DNA of 64,000 bases, taken from assembly GCA_019915135.1 (NCBI GenBank), contig JAHLMK010000001.1:124001-188000 (forward strand), read 5' to 3'. A program made the translations under genes and the position numbers. This document shows positions 1 through 10,974 of this stretch, in pieces (positions within the stretch are counted from its first letter, which is position 1; each line of letters opens with the position of its first letter). Below the pieces are notes generated by a model that saw nothing but the letters and a program-made list of their open reading frames with translations, was not told where the DNA came from and searched no databases. This DNA comes from Strobilurus pachycystidiatus (lineage: Eukaryota > Basidiomycota > Agaricomycetes > Agaricales > Physalacriaceae).

Positions 1-281
1 GCCTGTCCTGCAACTGATGAACTTCTTTGCTGAGCTCCTCGACCTCGTCAGTTTTTTCGGCCACCTTACGACGGGCCGCATCGCGCTCTTTGAGACCGTT
101 GTCGCGTTGTACAATAAGATTCGCATTACGAACTTCCAGGTATTCAATATAGACACGAAGTGCATCTATAAGATGTTAGAAGAAACAGATTTGAGGCGAC
201 AAAGAGCCTACTTGGATCATGCAAGTCGTCAGTGAGAAGAGCATCAATTGCCTCTTGTGAGTCTGTTTGCGAGTCGTTCAT
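1..281 (-). CDS. 5' part of an unrecognised coiled-coil protein gene (runs off the left edge)
   Basis: The ATG is at 281-279. Exon 1 (281-212) encodes an acidic start (MNDSQTDSQEAIDALL). A 46-bp intron (211-166, GTAGGC to TTATAG) follows. Exon 2 (165-1) stays open to the window edge and is rich in Glu, Lys, Arg and Leu with heptad-like spacing (for example KVAEKTDEVEELSKEVHQL), so a coiled coil is likely. I do not recognise the family; a retroelement gag-type or TE-associated accessory protein is possible given the surroundings. It is divergent from the gene starting at 645, with a 363-bp gap between the two start codons. The intron was chosen because the unspliced frame stops soon after the donor, while splicing gives a continuous frame into the coiled coil. 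Confidence 0.5.
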
Positions 282-644
282 GCCTCCCGGAGCATAGGAT
301 CTGCTGAGACTTGTGAGACATCAGCAACTGATTATTCTGATATGCCCACTTTGAGATTGAGTGACGAGCAATGGCTGCTGAAGGCCGTACACACCGTGGG
401 GATAAAGATCGCTCACGACGTGTCCCAAGTCGCCCCCAATGTTCTCGTTCGTACTTTGCAGCAACGTAAATCTGTCTGCTAGAACGAAGGTCATTGTCTT
501 TTGTCTCCTGGTCCAGCTGTGACTCCTCGAAACTATCAGAGGATGGATGGTAGCCTTGAGAGGACATAACGGCAATTGTAAAAGAGAAACCGTCAAGCCG
601 CGGCATCGAATTTAGATTTCGATCACTCTTATTTTTCTTCCCCC
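282..644. other. Intergenic spacer between divergent genes
   Basis: 363 bp between the start codons at 281 (-) and 645 (+). Open frames here on both strands are short and overlap each other, with no recognisable domain. It probably holds both promoters; no clear TATA box or repeat was seen. Confidence 0.3.
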
Positions 645-2252
645 ATGGCAGCGCAGCTGCCGGCTGGTCCAACCACAGGCCAGCGAGAACGATTTCTGGC
701 ACGGCGTCAGCAGCAACTGTCTGGTAGTGGACTGGGCAATGAGAACTTAGACCCGTCACTCGCAGGTGCTGGTAGCGCCACTGGTGGCGAGGTGTCGTCG
801 TTTCCAAGAACACCTGCTCGTTCTGACTCTGCAACACGCACATTTGGTACACCACTCGATCCGTGAGTGCTTTCAGAGTCCAGGAGACGATACTGATATC
901 CAACAGAAGTGGCCAAAGTACACCAGCCCCCACAGCCAGCATTTTAGGACGGCGACCACGACCAGAAGACGCCTCTGGACTGGCTCTCTGGGCACCACCC
1001 CAAAAGAAGCAGATCCTGGAGTTCAGCAGTGGTCTTGCATTACGGCTGGGGGTCCCACTCGAGCAACGTGAAGAGTTTGTAGAGCAAGCACAGGTATGTC
1101 GACAAAGAGTACCTCGGCCAAATCTGAGTTTGTTACTTGCGTCACAGCTACCCATGCACCTACTCCTTATCACCGTCCTTGGTATGATGTACAGTGAACG
1201 AGGAGAAGAGAAGAAGGCAGCAATGCAGACTTATATCCAGTCACCGAGCTTCCGTGTTCGTCTGTGTAATCTCTTGGTGGAGAGTCCAGCACTCTGACGT
1301 ATAGTCCCTTCCAGGAGGATGTCGTAGGTCGACTTCGTGCTATCTTAATGGATCCGGAGATCACGTCGTATAAGGAAGAAAGAGCTGCTCGCATTCAGGT
1401 CTGGCTATCAATCTCTATGCTTCCGGAGTGATGCCGACTGACATTTTGATTAGCGACACATTCGTTTAAACCCACTCCGGTATCGCATTCCTGTCAACCT
1501 ACACAGTGAGGTCACGGCGAATGCATTCGGAACCGCCATTGGTGACGCACTGACCACGGCTCGGGCAGAGTTAAAGCGCAAGGTATGTGGAAATCATACC
1601 GAAATTGACAATTCTGATGCATGAGTCGTAGCTGAATACTCACTGGAGCAAAAAAACAGACATCTACAAGCTTGTCAAGGCCCTCTCATGGAACGCAACA
1701 CAGGAGATGACCGACGCCGTCTGGGCGCGTTGGGCGTGGATGGTGAGTTTTGACACAATTGTTTCGTCAATATGGCTTATGGATGATGCGACCATCAGCA
1801 ACTCGAGTTGGTCAAGTTCAATGCACTTGTTGCCGAGAAGGAAGTGGTTGACGATTTCTGGGCATATATCGACTCCCAGCTGGCTGAGATCCGAGGCGCC
1901 AATGAGGATCTGTTGTCAAATGAACGAGCAGAGATTGAGAGCATGTAGGTTGTTGCCTTTCCGTTTGTATCCCAGATTGAGCTCTCGTCTACACAGGGTC
2001 TTTGCAGACGCATTAACGAGCCATCACCGGGAGTGTCCACCCGTCAAGAAGCTCAAGTCTACACCCACACATCAGATTCCCGCATGGCAGAAGGCAATCA
2101 CGGAGGCTTGCACCGAGATGGAGGAGTACACACAAGCACAGCTTGCCGACGAGGTTGACGACGAGGAAGAGGTGCAGGACACGGATGCTCCGGACGAGAC
2201 TGGTGCCGCGAGCAATGGCGAGGACCTGGACGAGCTCCCCGCCAATCCGTGA
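645..2252 (+). CDS. Unrecognised multi-exon protein with an acidic C-terminus, possibly decaying
   Basis: Likely exons are 645-862, 907-1093, 1148-1255, 1315-1398, 1454-1582, 1660-1742, one starting about 1798 and a last one from about 2000 to 2252. The first two join cleanly in frame; the donor at 1256 (GTTCGT) is weak, and the join 1582/1660 needs one extra base, so a frameshift or a missed exon boundary is likely. The protein has a Ser/Gly-rich N-terminus, then a helical region including ALTTARAELKRK and ALSWNATQEMTDAVWARWAW, and an Asp/Glu-rich tail (QLADEVDDEEEVQDTD). I recall similar multicopy hypothetical proteins in mushroom genomes but cannot name a domain. It lies just outside the left arm of the helicase/DUF6589 element and is probably a TE-associated or host gene of unknown role. 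Confidence 0.45.
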
Positions 2253-2554
2253 AATCATGTTCTTATACTATACTGTCTTCTAATACTATGCTATGATTGA
2301 CACACACACAATATCCATTGCGATTGTCGAGCTCGCCTGAAAGCCAGCGGATATCTGCCTCAAGCTGCAAATGGTGTTATTACCATCGAATGTCGTTGTG
2401 TTACGGTGAATCGTGCTACGTAGTATTGACCCTATGGTGATGCAAGCATATTATTTCCCAAACAAGACAATCTAGGCGTCTGAGCATCAAGGTTGCGTCG
2501 ACCTTGGGGAGTTGACCTCTGATTTGACCAACTTCCTTATTGGGCTACGCTACA
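2253..2554. other. AT-richer spacer, nothing recognised
   Basis: Holds the 3' flank of the upstream gene and the outer flank of the inverted arm that starts near 2555. No open frame or repeat of note was seen. Confidence 0.3.
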
Positions 2555-2810
2555 GGCCGACGCCCTGGGTCCCAGGTGGCAGGCATGCGGCGGTGTAACC
2601 CCGCTGTTCCACTAGGCTCGCGACCACCTCGGTCCACAGCACGTGCTTCGCTTTACATACTGTGAACCGGCTGGAAACGAATGAGCCGGATTTGGCGGAT
2701 GCTGCCAAATCATCCTCCGCACTTTTGTTCGACGAGGGGTGTTTCCTTGTAAAAAATGTCAAAAAGTTCAGTAAATGAAAAGTGCTCATTTTCGCATTTT
2801 AAGTCGATCT
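2555..2810 (+). repeat. Left inverted arm of the helicase/DUF6589 element
   Basis: The sequence matches the reverse complement of about 15165-15480 with scattered mismatches and gaps. The shared core includes a block ending in CCAAATCATCCTCCGCACTT on the left, whose right-arm counterpart (on the complement) reads CCAAATCATCCGCCGCACTT. Confidence 0.6.
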
Positions 2811-5409
2811 AAATACATGAGAAATTTTTTTTTTTTTGAGAACTTTGAATGTCGGACTTGACGCAGCTTGGATTCACAGGGACTTCCATTTCGGGAATAC
2901 CTTCCCCGCACTCGATCCACCACAAGTCCTTCGCGTCCACTGGCATGGCTCGCTCTCTTGGCTGTACTGGCTGATCACACTGCTCAAGGTAAGATATAAT
3001 TTATTTGCTATGAGTGTTTTTGACGGAATAAAGCCTCTCCCCGTGCTCTTAGCTCATTCTCTCGTGCTACTGCCTCCTGCTCAAACAACGCCTTGTTCTG
3101 AGCCGCAACTTCCTCGTCGGTGAACTTGGCACCTCTCTTTTTCCTTTTTGGTGGTGGTGGAGCGGTATTGGATGAGGGAGGGATGGTTGAAGAAGAAGCC
3201 ACGGGTAATGAGTTCGGTGTTGAGTGGGAAGCAGGTACGTTGACGCGAGGACCTCTTGCAAGTGTTTCGGCTCTGACTGTGGGTTGACCAGAGACTGGCA
3301 CGACTGAAGATGAGGCCTGCACAGACGACACAACAGTCGCCCGCGATCTATACCCGTCCCCGAGATATAGGGCAGCAAAATCGATTCCTGGATTGGCGTC
3401 CACTTGGCTTGTGTTCGCGGTCGCGGCATCATCAGCAAGAGCCCTCTTTCCTCCTCGCAGCCTTGACGGAATGGGTACCATCTCCGCAACGTCCAAGCTC
3501 CCCATTAGCTCGACTAACTCTCGCCCATACCTCTCCAACCATATCCAGCTATCGCGTAGGCACTCCTTCAGCTCATTGACAGATTCAATGGGTCCAACGG
3601 CAGCTAGAAGATCGAGGGTCTCTTCGCTCATGATCACGGCTGCCGAGATCAGAGGCGAAGGGAAATCGCGTCGCTTGACACTAGCACGCCACTCGCCAAG
3701 TGCGTTTCGGACAGTGAGGTCAACGACGCCGGTCTTGACTTTCTTAGCGCGAGCGGGCTTCTTCAGACTCCCTGGACGTGTTTGGTTGAGTAGTTCGGGG
3801 TTGCAAATGTCGCAGCAGGGCACGGTAGGATCTATTGTACCACGGTCAGTATTGATCGCATAGTTGTTCCGAATTGTACTTACTGGCAGGTTGATTTTTA
3901 TAGATCTCCGTCAAGATGGCACGCCGACAAGTGCATGCCTGGACAAAGACATGCAGTCCTTCGTCTGTTGCCTCTGGATCAAGCGTCGCAGCTGTGTGGA
4001 GGTAGATTTCATCGAGCAGAGGATCGGTTCCGCCACGCTGAACGCCGTGGATTTTGGCGTATGATTTTGCTAAGGCAGCGCGTGCCTTTTTTTCCAACTC
4101 GCTCTCAGCATCATTTCCCTTTTTTGCTTTCTTTTTCTTTGTATCCTTCGCTCTGGTGCGGCCTTCTTCACTCTGATCAACTCCGTATGCACTCGGCTCA
4201 ACCAGCAATATCGCTAGTCCCGTCCGGCCAGCGCCACGAGCGGCGCGTCCTGCACGCTGTACGAACGACGAGATCGAGACGGGGAGTTTCCATTGAACAA
4301 CGACGTCGATGTCAGGTATGTTGCATCCCTTCATTAAGAGGTATGAGTCTGATGCAAATCAACCATAGATGTCTTACCATGCCTGCGGCGTCTGTGCAAA
4401 CAAGAATCCGGATACGACCCGCTTTGAACTCTTCCATCAGAGTCTCGCGACAACCCTTGGATAGAAGAGCGTTATATGGGCGAATGATACCCAGAGCCTG
4501 GAGTTCCGGCAGAAGAAGCAATGTGAGATGGTCGATGATTTCAGTGCCGGTTTCTATGCTATCGGCGTAGATAAAGGTTTTTAAGATTTCTTCGGCTGTC
4601 TGTGCATTCTTGTTGATGGTGAAGTCCAGGTCGACATACGAGCTCATAGCGTGTTGTATCGCTCGGACAATCAATGAAACATTAGGGCGATCGTTCCCAA
4701 CGTCAATCGAGAGATAATCCCTGCCAAACTGAAGCTTGCTGAGAACGTCTGCGCGAAGTTTGCTGGGTAGTGTAGCTGACATCGCGACCCATGGGGTGCC
4801 TTTTGGAAGAAATGCGCGCAGGATGCCAATCCGTCCGTACGCCTTGCGAAACTGGGCGCCCCAGTGGGACACGACATGGGCCTCGTCGACAACTACCGAG
4901 AGAACGCGCTGGCTGAATTCGGAAGCCTTGAGGACCTGGGTGATGAATCGTTGTGACAGGGCCATCTCCGGGGAGAGCAACACAACTTGATGATCGCCTC
5001 GAACGATTGCCTGGTATGTTTGTTTCAAAACATTCTAATAGCAGTAAGATTCGATGCTTACTTGTAATCTCCCAGGGGAGCAACCCCCGTTGGCGCTATT
5101 GATGGCGGTTGCGCTCAGCTTGAACTCTTCACGAAATGTTTTGAGCTGGGTATTCATAATGGTAAGCTTTTCAGACGATGTGCTGAGGTTGATACTGACT
5201 TGCTCATTGTGTAGTGCAATTAGAGGCAAAATAACAAGAGTCACCTTGCCTTGACTGCTTGGATGTGCATGCGGCCCTGCTACAATGGTCGTCTTTCCCT
5301 GCCCAGTTCCGGCGTGAACGAGGCAATCTTTCATCTGCAGTTGCGCCTTGATACTTTCCATCTGGAAAGGCCGCGATCGCCTCTCTTTGGCCCACTGGAA
5401 GCGCGCATT

Positions 5410-5828
5410 TGTCAGCGTCGGGCCTATTCGTCTATAGCGAGGGCGCACGAGGCAACGACTGGAGAGCGGTGTAAAGGGTGGTGTATTGAATCCCGGGGGA
5501 AAGACAACGGTTCTCTGAAGAACTACTCTACTGACTACTGACTCTTTTATACAGTTCCCGACGCCCGACGCCCGATGGGCGCGGGTGCGCCCCTCTGACT
5601 CATTCCCGAGTCATCGCACGAGTCATCGCGCCATCCCGCCCGTGATTGGTCGGGAGCGCGCCCTATCCCGCCCGATCCCGCTTTCCCGTCGGCCGAGCTC
5701 CGCCACCATGTGCTACCGTCGGACGGCCGTCGGATAGATCCCGACGATGGGCGCGATACCGTTGCTCCCGCCCGCGCAGGCGTCGTCTTCGATCGGCTAG
5801 GCGTCGGTGGCGCAGTCAAGTCATGACA
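5410..5828 (-). repeat. 3' LTR of Gypsy-1
   Basis: 419 bp and apparently identical to 10975-11393. The pol frame runs into this LTR and stops at 5547. Confidence 0.95.
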
Positions 5829-8800
5829 ATATCCCCTCTTCAAGGCGCATGTCCCCATGGCGCAAATCTTAGCGCGACGCTGCGATCGGGACTGACTCCC
5901 TGCTGGTAGAACGTCGGCTACGATCCCTTCGCTCTTCTTATAAGCCCGGAGAAGGGCCGGTGCTTGAATATCCGCTTCGTACGTCCAAGTGTTCTCCTCT
6001 AGGGGGTATCCTTTCCATTTGAGAAGGTATTGGGTCCGTCCACGGAACTTCTTGTGCCCCACGATTTTCTCGACTTCCCATTGTTCCTCGTCATCCACGA
6101 TGACGGGATCGGGTCGCGTATAGGTCTGGTGAGGGAATCCTTCGATGTAGGGTCGGAGGTAAACCGTGTTGAAGACATTGTGTATCTTGAACGAGGTAGG
6201 GAGTTGAATGCGATACGATGCCTTACCGATCTTCTTCAGGACTTTGAAAGGCCCGTATCGTTTATCGGCGAGTTTCATAGAGGGACGATCGATCTTGAGA
6301 TTGGTGGTCTCGAGAAGTACTTTGTCCCCGACTTTATAGTCCGGATCCGGTCGTCGTTTCTCGTCGTAAAACCTCTTCATAGTGGCGGCGGCGGCCGTCA
6401 GGGCGGCGCGAGCTTCCTCCCGAGCCCTGTCCAGGCGAGTGACGAACTCGTCCGCACTCTCGTTCCGGGTGGCGGTGCGGGGTTCCGTGCCTCGAAGCGG
6501 GTTGATGCCATACATCAGTTGGAAGGGGGATTTCTTCGTAGACGAGCTGGCTTTGTCGTTATAAGAGAATTCCGCTTGGGACAGCCAGGATGCCCAGTCG
6601 TTTTGTTGGTGATTGGTGAAGACGCGGAGGTACTGTTCCAGTTCCTGATTGATACGTTCCGTCTGTCCGTCTGTCTGTGGATGGTACGCGGTGGATGCTC
6701 GCTGTTTGACGCCAAGTCCTTGGTATAGTGCCGTGGTGAACTGGCCCACGAATTGGCCTCCTCGATCACTGATGACACTTATCGGGAATCCGAAGTCCTT
6801 CCAGACGTGATCCTGGAACAGCCTCGCTGCTCCTTCTCCCGTAATGTGAGTGGTGGTGGGCATGAACCTTGCCATCTTCGTAAATCGGTCGACCACTACC
6901 ATGATGGAGTCGTATCCGAGGGACTCGGGGAGTTCGACGATTAGGTCGACGCTGATATGCTGCCAGGGCGCCGAGGGGATCTCATTAGGTTGCAGTTGTC
7001 CGACTTTGAGTTGTCGGGACGATTTGGTCCTCTGACAGTCGAGGCATCCGTTACAATAACGCGCCACGTCTGCGTATAGTCCGGGCCACCAATAGTTCCG
7101 TAGCACTAACTCCGTGGTTCGGAATCGTCCAGGGTGGCCCGCTATTGCGGTGTCGTGATGTTGCCGCATGATTCGTTGGCGTAGTGTGCGGTTGGCCGGG
7201 ACGTAGAGTAGTCCTTCTTTGGTAAGGTATCCTCCCTTATCTTCTACGGTCTTCCCGACCATCTTCTTCACTTTCTCCTCCCACTCGTCCTTCGCGGCGA
7301 TTATTCGGTCCATAAAGTCGTTCCCTTCGGTGGCGATCGTGACTTCATCCATTGCCCGAATATGGTTATAATCGTCGATCGAGATCGGCGTGGCGAAGAT
7401 GCGGCTGAGATATTCCTTTTTGAGTAATACGGTGTCGCGGTTGTCGTCCGCCCCCCTCTCATGTCCTTGTCGTCTCGACAAGAGATCGGCCTTTTTGTTC
7501 TGCGCCCCCGGGCGGTGAACCAGCGTGAAGTTGTATTCCGCCAGATCGAGTGACCACCGTGCCTGGCGGCGATTAAGCTTCTTGGCCTGCATGAAAACTT
7601 CGAGGTTCTTGTGATCCGTCAGGATGAGGGTTGGTTCCGGTGCTCCGAGAACGTAATGCCTCCAGTCGGCCAGGGCTCTCATGATGGCCAACATCTCCTT
7701 GTCGTGTATGTCGTAGTTTCGCTCCGCGGGACTCAGTGATTTGGACATGAATGCGATGGGGACCGTCTTGCCGTCTTGCTCCTGGCTTAAGACGCCGCCC
7801 GTTGCGAATTCCGATGCGTCCACCTCGATGCGGTAGCGACCCGTTTGTGTTGGGAAGTGCAGGATGGGTTCCGAAGTGATTCGTTCCTTCAGATCCGCGA
7901 AGGCTTCCTCCTCCGCGTCTCCCCATCTCCAGGGGATATCCTTCTTCGAGAGGGAGTGGAGGGGCTTTGCTACCTGTGCAAACCCCTCGATGAACCGCCG
8001 GTAGAAGTTGGCGAATCCGAGGAAGGATTGGACCTCTTTGACGGTTCTGGGTGTGGGCCACGCCCTAACACCCTCGACTTTGACAGGATCCATACGGAAC
8101 TGTCCGTTCCCCACAATCAGTCCCAAGTACTCCACTTCTGATTTCTCGAAATTGCATTTGGATCCTTGTACGCTGAGATTGTTGTCTTGAAGGATGCGTA
8201 GGACCTCCTTCATAACTTGTCGATGTTCATCGATGCCCTCGGTGAACACCAGGATGTCGTCCATGTATACGATCACCTTGCCGCGCAAGATCAAATCGTG
8301 GAACAGGTCGTTCATCATGGTCTGGAATGTCGCCGGACTATTCGTTAGTCCAAAGAACATGACTAGAGGCTCAAAGAGTCCTCGGTTGGTGATGAAGGCG
8401 GCTTTATGTTCGTCGCCTTCGACGATGCGGACATTGTTGTATCCCCACCGAACGTCCAGTTTGGAAAACAGCTTCGCGTTTCGTAGTTTGTGAAGGACGT
8501 CGGAGAGGAGGGGAAGGGGGTACGAGTTCTTCACCGTCATGGTGTTGAGCTGGCGATAGTCTTGGATGGGGCGGAGGCGCCCGTCTTTCTTCTTGACGAA
8601 GAAGAATGGAGAGGCGTAGGGGGATTTGGAGACGCGGATTCTCCCTGACTGGAGGTGTTCTTCGATGAACTTGTCGAGTTCCACCTGTTCGGAGGGGGCG
8701 AGGGGGTATATCTTCCCCTTGAACTCCGTTGCGTCGGGTTTAAGTTCGATAGCGTGGTCCCACTTCCTACGCTCCGGCAACCGATCGAACTCGGTTTTCT

Positions 8801-9842
8801 CGAACACCCGTCGGAATTCCTCTAAATATTGCGGGGGAACGAGTTCTTCTAAGGGCGCCTCGCCCTTAGCTTTTGCTTGGTCCCCCGCTAACTGGGTCGA
8901 TTTAGTGGCGAAAGCGCGGATTCGTTCCGCGTCGAGCTTTCTTTGCCCGTACCGATTCTGCGGGACGTCCCACATCTTCACGACTAGAATTCGATCTCCC
9001 TCCTCGAGATCTTCTTCATCTTCTTCTCGCCATGCGCGGCGAGCCTGGCGTCGTTGACACTCTGGCGGACACCTCGTGAACGCCAGGGTTCCCTTGACCC
9101 AGTCGACCTCGGGATTATGCTTTTTCAGCCATTCGTATCCCAGGATAATGTCGACGTCCCCGGTGTTAGTCACTGCGAACGTGAAAACATCTTCGTGTTC
9201 GTTGTCGGTTACGACCCGCAGATCCACGATCTGCTCTATTGGCCCGTTATTGTTGGGGGTTCCGTCGACGTTGGACACCGCGATGGGGCGTGGCAGTCGT
9301 TGGGTGTCCATTCCTTCGTTTTCGGCGAAGTCTCGATTGACATAGGCTCCGGTAGCTCCGGAGTCGATGAGGGCGACCACAGTGAGGGCCTTGCCACTAT
9401 TCAGGAATTTGAGGGTGATGGGGATTTTCATACAGCGCCCCGGGCGTGTAGATCGAATCCAACGACGAGGTTGTCGGAATTCCTGGATAGCTGCTTGGGC
9501 GTGGCGGGAGTCCAGGCCCAAGATGTCCTGGACCGCCTCCTGGGTGACCTCGGACTCCCTATCAGTCCGAGCGTATTTCCGGAGTACTTTGAGAGCTTGG
9601 CGGGGGTTAACCTGCATTTCGTGCCAGATGAAAGGGAGGGTCCCGCGGACGTGCTTGATGGGTTTGATCCGCGAACTTCCCTTTTTGGCTATTTTGTTCT
9701 TTCTTTCACGCGAGGGTTTTGGTTCGTCGAAGTCCATGGGATCGGATTGTTCGTTACTACTGTCACTGGCTTCAACAAGTAGACTACTGAATCGATTGGT
9801 CCATGGACCCGAGGAAGGGGGACTGGAAGACTCGCTCTTCAC
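5547..9842 (-). CDS. pol: Gypsy-1 Pol polyprotein (protease, RT, RNase H, integrase, chromodomain)
   Basis: About 1431 aa. Domains in order: aspartic protease with ALIDSGATGAYV (about 155-165), reverse transcriptase with the catalytic YMDD (KVIVYMDDILVF), RNase H (IEVDASEFATGG through LTDHKNLEVF), the HHCC zinc-binding part of integrase (HDTAIAGHPG to CNGCLDCQ), the DDE catalytic core (SVDLIVELPE, VISDRGGQF, QTERINQELEQY), and a C-terminal chromodomain (WEVEKIVGHKKFRGRTQYLL). The chromodomain would direct integration to particular chromatin. The frame starts at a GTG overlapping the gag stop, one base back, so expression by -1 frameshifting is likely. The last 130 or so residues are low-complexity and read through the 3' LTR, which supplies the stop codon. 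Confidence 0.95.
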   Translation of the reverse strand: MKSESSSPPSSGPWTNRFSSLLVEASDSSNEQSDPMDFDEPKPSRERKNKIAKKGSSRIKPIKHVRGTLPFIWHEMQVNPRQALKVLRKYARTDRESEVTQEAVQDILGLDSRHAQAAIQEFRQPRRWIRSTRPGRCMKIPITLKFLNSGKALTVVALIDSGATGAYVNRDFAENEGMDTQRLPRPIAVSNVDGTPNNNGPIEQIVDLRVVTDNEHEDVFTFAVTNTGDVDIILGYEWLKKHNPEVDWVKGTLAFTRCPPECQRRQARRAWREEDEEDLEEGDRILVVKMWDVPQNRYGQRKLDAERIRAFATKSTQLAGDQAKAKGEAPLEELVPPQYLEEFRRVFEKTEFDRLPERRKWDHAIELKPDATEFKGKIYPLAPSEQVELDKFIEEHLQSGRIRVSKSPYASPFFFVKKKDGRLRPIQDYRQLNTMTVKNSYPLPLLSDVLHKLRNAKLFSKLDVRWGYNNVRIVEGDEHKAAFITNRGLFEPLVMFFGLTNSPATFQTMMNDLFHDLILRGKVIVYMDDILVFTEGIDEHRQVMKEVLRILQDNNLSVQGSKCNFEKSEVEYLGLIVGNGQFRMDPVKVEGVRAWPTPRTVKEVQSFLGFANFYRRFIEGFAQVAKPLHSLSKKDIPWRWGDAEEEAFADLKERITSEPILHFPTQTGRYRIEVDASEFATGGVLSQEQDGKTVPIAFMSKSLSPAERNYDIHDKEMLAIMRALADWRHYVLGAPEPTLILTDHKNLEVFMQAKKLNRRQARWSLDLAEYNFTLVHRPGAQNKKADLLSRRQGHERGADDNRDTVLLKKEYLSRIFATPISIDDYNHIRAMDEVTIATEGNDFMDRIIAAKDEWEEKVKKMVGKTVEDKGGYLTKEGLLYVPANRTLRQRIMRQHHDTAIAGHPGRFRTTELVLRNYWWPGLYADVARYCNGCLDCQRTKSSRQLKVGQLQPNEIPSAPWQHISVDLIVELPESLGYDSIMVVVDRFTKMARFMPTTTHITGEGAARLFQDHVWKDFGFPISVISDRGGQFVGQFTTALYQGLGVKQRASTAYHPQTDGQTERINQELEQYLRVFTNHQQNDWASWLSQAEFSYNDKASSSTKKSPFQLMYGINPLRGTEPRTATRNESADEFVTRLDRAREEARAALTAAAATMKRFYDEKRRPDPDYKVGDKVLLETTNLKIDRPSMKLADKRYGPFKVLKKIGKASYRIQLPTSFKIHNVFNTVYLRPYIEGFPHQTYTRPDPVIVDDEEQWEVEKIVGHKKFRGRTQYLLKWKGYPLEENTWTYEADIQAPALLRAYKKSEGIVADVLPAGSQSRSQRRAKICAMGTCALKRGYCHDLTAPPTPSRSKTTPARAGATVSRPSSGSIRRPSDGSTWWRSSADGKAGSGGIGRAPDQSRAGWRDDSCDDSGMSQRGAPAPIGRRASGTV

Positions 9843-10939
9843 TCCAGTCCCGCGCCAAAACCCTGCTCCTGCAGCGTCTGAGCGAGATCCTCTCGTTCTT
9901 CGTTGCTAAGACCTTCTACGAGTCCCTTGACGGATTCGCGTCTCTCCGTGCAATTCCTCGCGAAGTGCCCGGATTTCCCGCAGTTGTAGCATTTTAACGA
10001 GGCCGCGCCTCGCGTTCTGTCAATGCTCATGGGTTCGCCTTTTCCTCCGTAGGTGATTCCGGTGGCTGGGGGATTGTTGATTACTGTCGTAGTACTAGGA
10101 CGCGGGAAGTTTTTGGAAGCGAAGGGGGCAGGGTTCTTGTATCCCTGGGTGGGGGCCGTGCCTCGATTAGCGTCGAATCGAGTGGCGAACTTCTTGTACG
10201 CATCGTAGGTCTCGGGGATATTCTCCATTTCGGTGATGCGTTCAACCAGAGAGGAGTCCAGCTGGTGGCGTAGGAGGGAGATGAGGGCATCGTCGTTGAA
10301 ACCTGTGTCGGCTTTGTACTCTTCGAAGTCGATGAAGAAGGATTGGGCGTCCTGTCCTTTCTTCTGTTTCAATTTCTTGATCTCCTCCTGGGCGATCGTC
10401 TTCGAGTTGGTCCCTCCGAAGGCTCTTTTCAAGGCGTCCTTGAAGTCCGTATAAGTCAGGTATGGCTCCTCTCCTTTCTCGTAGAGGGCGGTCTGCGTGC
10501 TGGCCCATTTGATAACAGCGGGCCCCTCGGTCATGTACGATAGCGCGGCGAACACTCTGTTGCGCGCGGTCTCGTAGGCTCGAGGTTCGGAGGCGAAGAG
10601 GATGTGGAGTTGGGAGAAGAACGGCTCGATGCCGTCCGACTTCCCGCTAAACTTGGCCGGGGTCCCGAAGCGCGCCTTGGATGCGCGATGTTGCGCGGCT
10701 TGCGCCTGTGCTTGGGACGCGGCCAGCTGGACGCCGCTGAGCTCGCTGATACGCTGAAGAAGTTGAGCGTGGAGGTTCGCCACCTCGTGGCTCCTGTTGA
10801 TTTCGTCCTGCGCGATGGTAGTGATGCGCTGGTTCAGATTGTCGAGGGCCGTCCCTATGCCACTGAACATGCTATGCAGCTCTCTCTGCTCGTTGGTGGG
10901 CTCGGTGGCCGGGGCCATGGGGGCGTCTTCGGTGCTCAT
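9839..10939 (-). CDS. gag: Gypsy-1 Gag (capsid/nucleocapsid)
   Basis: 366 aa. A helical capsid-type region is followed by a CCHC zinc knuckle (CYNCGKSGHFARNC) near the C-terminus. Gag forms the particle that packages the element RNA. The start ATG lies 36 bp inside the 5' LTR edge at 10975. The stop TGA overlaps the start of the pol frame. The 366-aa length is matched exactly by the Gypsy-2 copy once its KDZ insert is removed. Confidence 0.93.
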   Translation of the reverse strand: MSTEDAPMAPATEPTNEQRELHSMFSGIGTALDNLNQRITTIAQDEINRSHEVANLHAQLLQRISELSGVQLAASQAQAQAAQHRASKARFGTPAKFSGKSDGIEPFFSQLHILFASEPRAYETARNRVFAALSYMTEGPAVIKWASTQTALYEKGEEPYLTYTDFKDALKRAFGGTNSKTIAQEEIKKLKQKKGQDAQSFFIDFEEYKADTGFNDDALISLLRHQLDSSLVERITEMENIPETYDAYKKFATRFDANRGTAPTQGYKNPAPFASKNFPRPSTTTVINNPPATGITYGGKGEPMSIDRTRGAASLKCYNCGKSGHFARNCTERRESVKGLVEGLSNEEREDLAQTLQEQGFGAGLE

Positions 10940-10974
10940 AGTCGTTGGGTCGTCGAAAGGGGAGAGAACCGTAT

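Noticed and set aside
5035..5448. Helicase N-terminus beginning at 5448
   Set aside because: The first 13 codons are LTR sequence. The real N-terminal exon lies at 11394-11572 beyond Gypsy-1.
6030..6728. Long plus-strand frames opposite pol (also 9054-9782 and the Gypsy-2 equivalents)
   Set aside because: They are antisense shadows of the conserved pol frame and show no domain of their own.
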